Below, piece after piece: positions 3,684-5,182 of a DNA stretch of 5,182 nucleotides; position 1 is the first letter of the stretch; the number at the start of each line of letters is the position of its first letter. The notes below the pieces were generated by a model. The model did no database searches. It saw only the letters and a program-made list of their open reading frames with translations, and was not told the origin of the DNA. The DNA lies in assembly GCA_011046405.1 (NCBI GenBank), contig DSAR01000258.1:1-5182 (forward strand), written 5' to 3'. Source of the stretch: Chloroflexota bacterium (GTDB lineage Bacteria; Chloroflexota; Anaerolineae; B4-G1). Both the position numbers and the translations under genes were made by a program.

Positions 3684-4976
3684 ATGGCACAAAAAAATGG
3701 CGAAAAACCGACGTTCGTTCCACCGGTCCCCAAATCGGTGAAAGAAACCGGGCTCAGCTTGGCCCTGCTAACCGACCTGGCCATCAAGATCATGTATTTC
3801 GAGGGCAATATCTCCGGTTACGAATTGGCCAATCGGATGCGGTTGCCCTATCCCGGCGTCGTGGAGCAGGTCCTGGAATTCATCAAGCGGGAAAAGTTCT
3901 GCGAGGTCACGGGAACCGGCGGTTACGGTGAAGCCGCCTACCAATACAACATCGCCGAAAGGGGGCGCGTCGTCGCCCGCGAAATCCTGGAGCGCAGCCA
4001 ATACGCCGGACCGGCGCCGGTCACGTTGAAAGCCTACAGCCATGCGATCCACCAGCAGACTCTGGGCAACGTCATCATCCACCAACGCAAAATGCGTCAG
4101 GCGCTCTCGCACCTGGTCATCAACGAAGAGACCTTCGCCCAACTGGGGCCGGCTGTCAACTCTGGCCGTTCGATCTTTCTCTATGGTCATCCTGGCAATG
4201 GCAAAACGGCCATCGCCGAGAGCGTCGGTCGGATGATCCTGGGCGATACGATGTTCATCCCCTACGCCATCGAAGTGAGTGGCCAGATTATTCGCGTTTT
4301 CGACAACGTCAATCACGTCGTCGTCGACAAGGGAGACTCGGGCGACCAGCGCAAGAAAAATTACGATCCACGCTGGGAACACATTCAACGCCCTGTCATC
4401 ATCACCGGCGGTGAGTTGACCCTCGAATCGCTCGATCTGGTCTACGACGAAAACAACAAATATTACGAATCTCCTTTTCAGGTCAAGGCGAACGGTGGCT
4501 TGTTGCTGATCGACGACTTTGGCCGCCAACAGGCCCGTCCCCGCGACCTGCTCAACCGGTGGATCGTCCCGTTGGAAAAACGGGTCGATTATCTGACGCT
4601 CCACACCGGCCGCAAAATCGAGGTGCCCTTCGACGTCCTCATCGTCTTTTCGACCAACCTGGCTCCTCGTGACCTGGTGGACGAAGCGTTCCTGCGGCGC
4701 ATCCGGCACAAGATAGAGATCACCGACCCCTCATGGGACGAATACCGTGAGATCTTCCGCCGCGTGTGCAAAAGCAAAGGGGTGCCCTACGACGACCGCG
4801 GGCTGGCCTACCTGATCCAGGAGCACTATCTCAAGCATAACCGCTCCAAGAGATCGTGCCATCCTCGCGATCTGGTGGATCAACTCATCGACACCGCCCG
4901 CTATACAAACCAACGTCCCGCCCTGACCAAGGAGTTGATCGACCAGGCTGCAGAGGCTTATTTTGTGGAGATTTAG
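3684..4976 (+). CDS. AAA+ ATPase with N-terminal winged-helix-like domain, function unknown
   Basis: A 430-residue ATPase. ATG 3684 follows AGGAG (3670-3674) by 9 nt. Residues about 22-105 (ISGYELANRMRLP, then YQYNIAERGRVVAREIL) look like a winged-helix module, followed by a YAGPAPVTLKAY linker. The ATPase core has Walker A GHPGNGKT (168-175), Walker B LLLIDDFG (273-280, with D278 where Glu is usual), sensor 1 around FSTN (N325), candidate arginine fingers in DEAFLRRIRHK (R338, R339, R341) and a sensor-2-like HPRDL (R395). Between Walker A and B lies a long segment (about 196-270) with RPVIITGGELTLESLDL, which I associate with an uncharacterised bacterial ATPase family. No signal peptide or membrane segment is seen, so it is probably a cytosolic ring-forming remodelling or chaperone-like ATPase. 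Its partner is unknown; neighbours do not reveal it. ATPase identity is firm, role open. Confidence 0.93.
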   Translation: MAQKNGEKPTFVPPVPKSVKETGLSLALLTDLAIKIMYFEGNISGYELANRMRLPYPGVVEQVLEFIKREKFCEVTGTGGYGEAAYQYNIAERGRVVAREILERSQYAGPAPVTLKAYSHAIHQQTLGNVIIHQRKMRQALSHLVINEETFAQLGPAVNSGRSIFLYGHPGNGKTAIAESVGRMILGDTMFIPYAIEVSGQIIRVFDNVNHVVVDKGDSGDQRKKNYDPRWEHIQRPVIITGGELTLESLDLVYDENNKYYESPFQVKANGGLLLIDDFGRQQARPRDLLNRWIVPLEKRVDYLTLHTGRKIEVPFDVLIVFSTNLAPRDLVDEAFLRRIRHKIEITDPSWDEYREIFRRVCKSKGVPYDDRGLAYLIQEHYLKHNRSKRSCHPRDLVDQLIDTARYTNQRPALTKELIDQAAEAYFVEI

Positions 4977-4977
4977 G

Positions 4978-5041
4978 TTGGTAGATTGGTAGGCTGGTAG
5001 ATTGGTAAACTGGTAGATTGGTAGGCTGGTAGATTGGTGGC
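4978..5041. repeat. Tandem array of 8-bp units, consensus YTGGTAGR
   Basis: Eight consecutive 8-bp units run from 4978: TTGGTAGA, TTGGTAGG, CTGGTAGA, TTGGTAAA, CTGGTAGA, TTGGTAGG, CTGGTAGA and a degenerate TTGGTGGC. The array starts one base after the ATPase stop codon. Its last unit holds the only start codons (TTG 5034, GTG 5037) available to the following gene. Minus-strand frames through it give a repetitive, non-credible peptide rich in NLP and YQ. Confidence 0.85.
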
Positions 5042-5182
5042 TTGGGAAACGGAACGCGGGAGGGCGCTCAATATCGCCCATCGAGGGGCCAGCAGCGTAG
5101 CGCCGGCTAACACGTTGGCTGCCTTTGAAAAGGCCGCGGCGCTGGGTGCCGACGGCATCGAGTTCGACGTCCACCTCTCGGC
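5037..5182 (+). CDS. Glycerophosphodiester phosphodiesterase family protein, N-terminal part; cut by the window edge
   Basis: Only 48 codons are visible. LNIAHRGASSVAPANTLAAF (11-30) and ALGADGIEFDVHLS (35-48) are the first two conserved blocks of the GDPD TIM barrel. H15 and R16 are the active-site HRG; E42 and D44 fit the metal-binding ExD pair. The family hydrolyses glycerophosphodiesters to glycerol 3-phosphate and an alcohol, using a divalent metal. No signal peptide precedes the barrel in the visible part, so a cytosolic enzyme is likely. The start is uncertain: an in-frame TAG at 5022-5024 closes the frame, leaving TTG 5034 or GTG 5037, both in the tandem array and with only a poor TAGG upstream. 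It lies about 60 bp after the ATPase and may be co-transcribed with it. The usual PENT motif reads PANT here. Confidence 0.88.
   Translation, partial: MAWETERGRALNIAHRGASSVAPANTLAAFEKAAALGADGIEFDVHLS

Noticed and set aside
3768..4709. Minus-strand 313-residue frame
   Set aside because: It is a mirror-frame shadow of the AAA+ ATPase, rich in Asp, Val and Arg, with no motif; the ATPase on the plus strand is unmistakable.
4731..5174. Minus-strand 147-residue frame with NLPAYQST repeats
   Set aside because: It crosses the ATPase end, the 8-bp array and the GDPD start in antisense; its repetitive part comes from the array.

Overview
The window holds five protein-coding genes separated by repeat-rich intergenic DNA. 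Two genes are cut by the window edges. I found no rRNA, tRNA, CRISPR array, transposase or phage gene. The organism is probably a free-living bacterium of the Chloroflexota (Anaerolineae-like). This rests on gene families common there (a two-module pro-subtilase, a minimal zincin, a winged-helix AAA+ ATPase) and on many short palindromic intergenic repeats of a kind I associate with such genomes. It is inference, not a sequence match.

Layout. Positions 1-932 (minus strand) carry the N-terminal part of a secreted S8 subtilase: signal peptide, two prodomain-like modules and the first catalytic Asp. Positions 933-1774 have no supported gene. They hold a likely subtilase promoter, three GGATT/AATCC palindromes, a diverged tandem duplication and two modular palindromic elements that share outer arms but have different cores. 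Positions 1775-2377 (minus) encode a flavodoxin-fold protein with the compact Cys motif of iron-sulfur flavoproteins. Positions 2378-2950 are again gene-free and hold two palindromic elements built from about 9-bp CACGAAT/ATTCGTG units; one of them is interrupted by an unrelated short repeat.

Positions 3077-3463 (plus) encode a minimal zincin-like metallopeptidase, preceded by an extended -10 promoter. Its last codons and stop lie in a half copy of the CACGAAT repeat. Positions 3684-4976 (plus) encode a 430-residue AAA+ ATPase with an N-terminal winged-helix-like region, its own promoter candidate and a good ribosome binding site. An 8-bp tandem array (4978-5041) then leads into the start of a glycerophosphodiester phosphodiesterase gene that runs off the right edge.

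The genes do not form an obvious pathway. The subtilase and flavoprotein share a strand but lie about 840 bp apart. The zincin and ATPase each appear to have their own promoter. Only the ATPase and phosphodiesterase are close enough (about 60 bp) to be co-transcribed. I see no clear new multi-gene system. The most unusual features are the modular repeats, the repeat-derived end of the zincin, and the poorly characterised ATPase.
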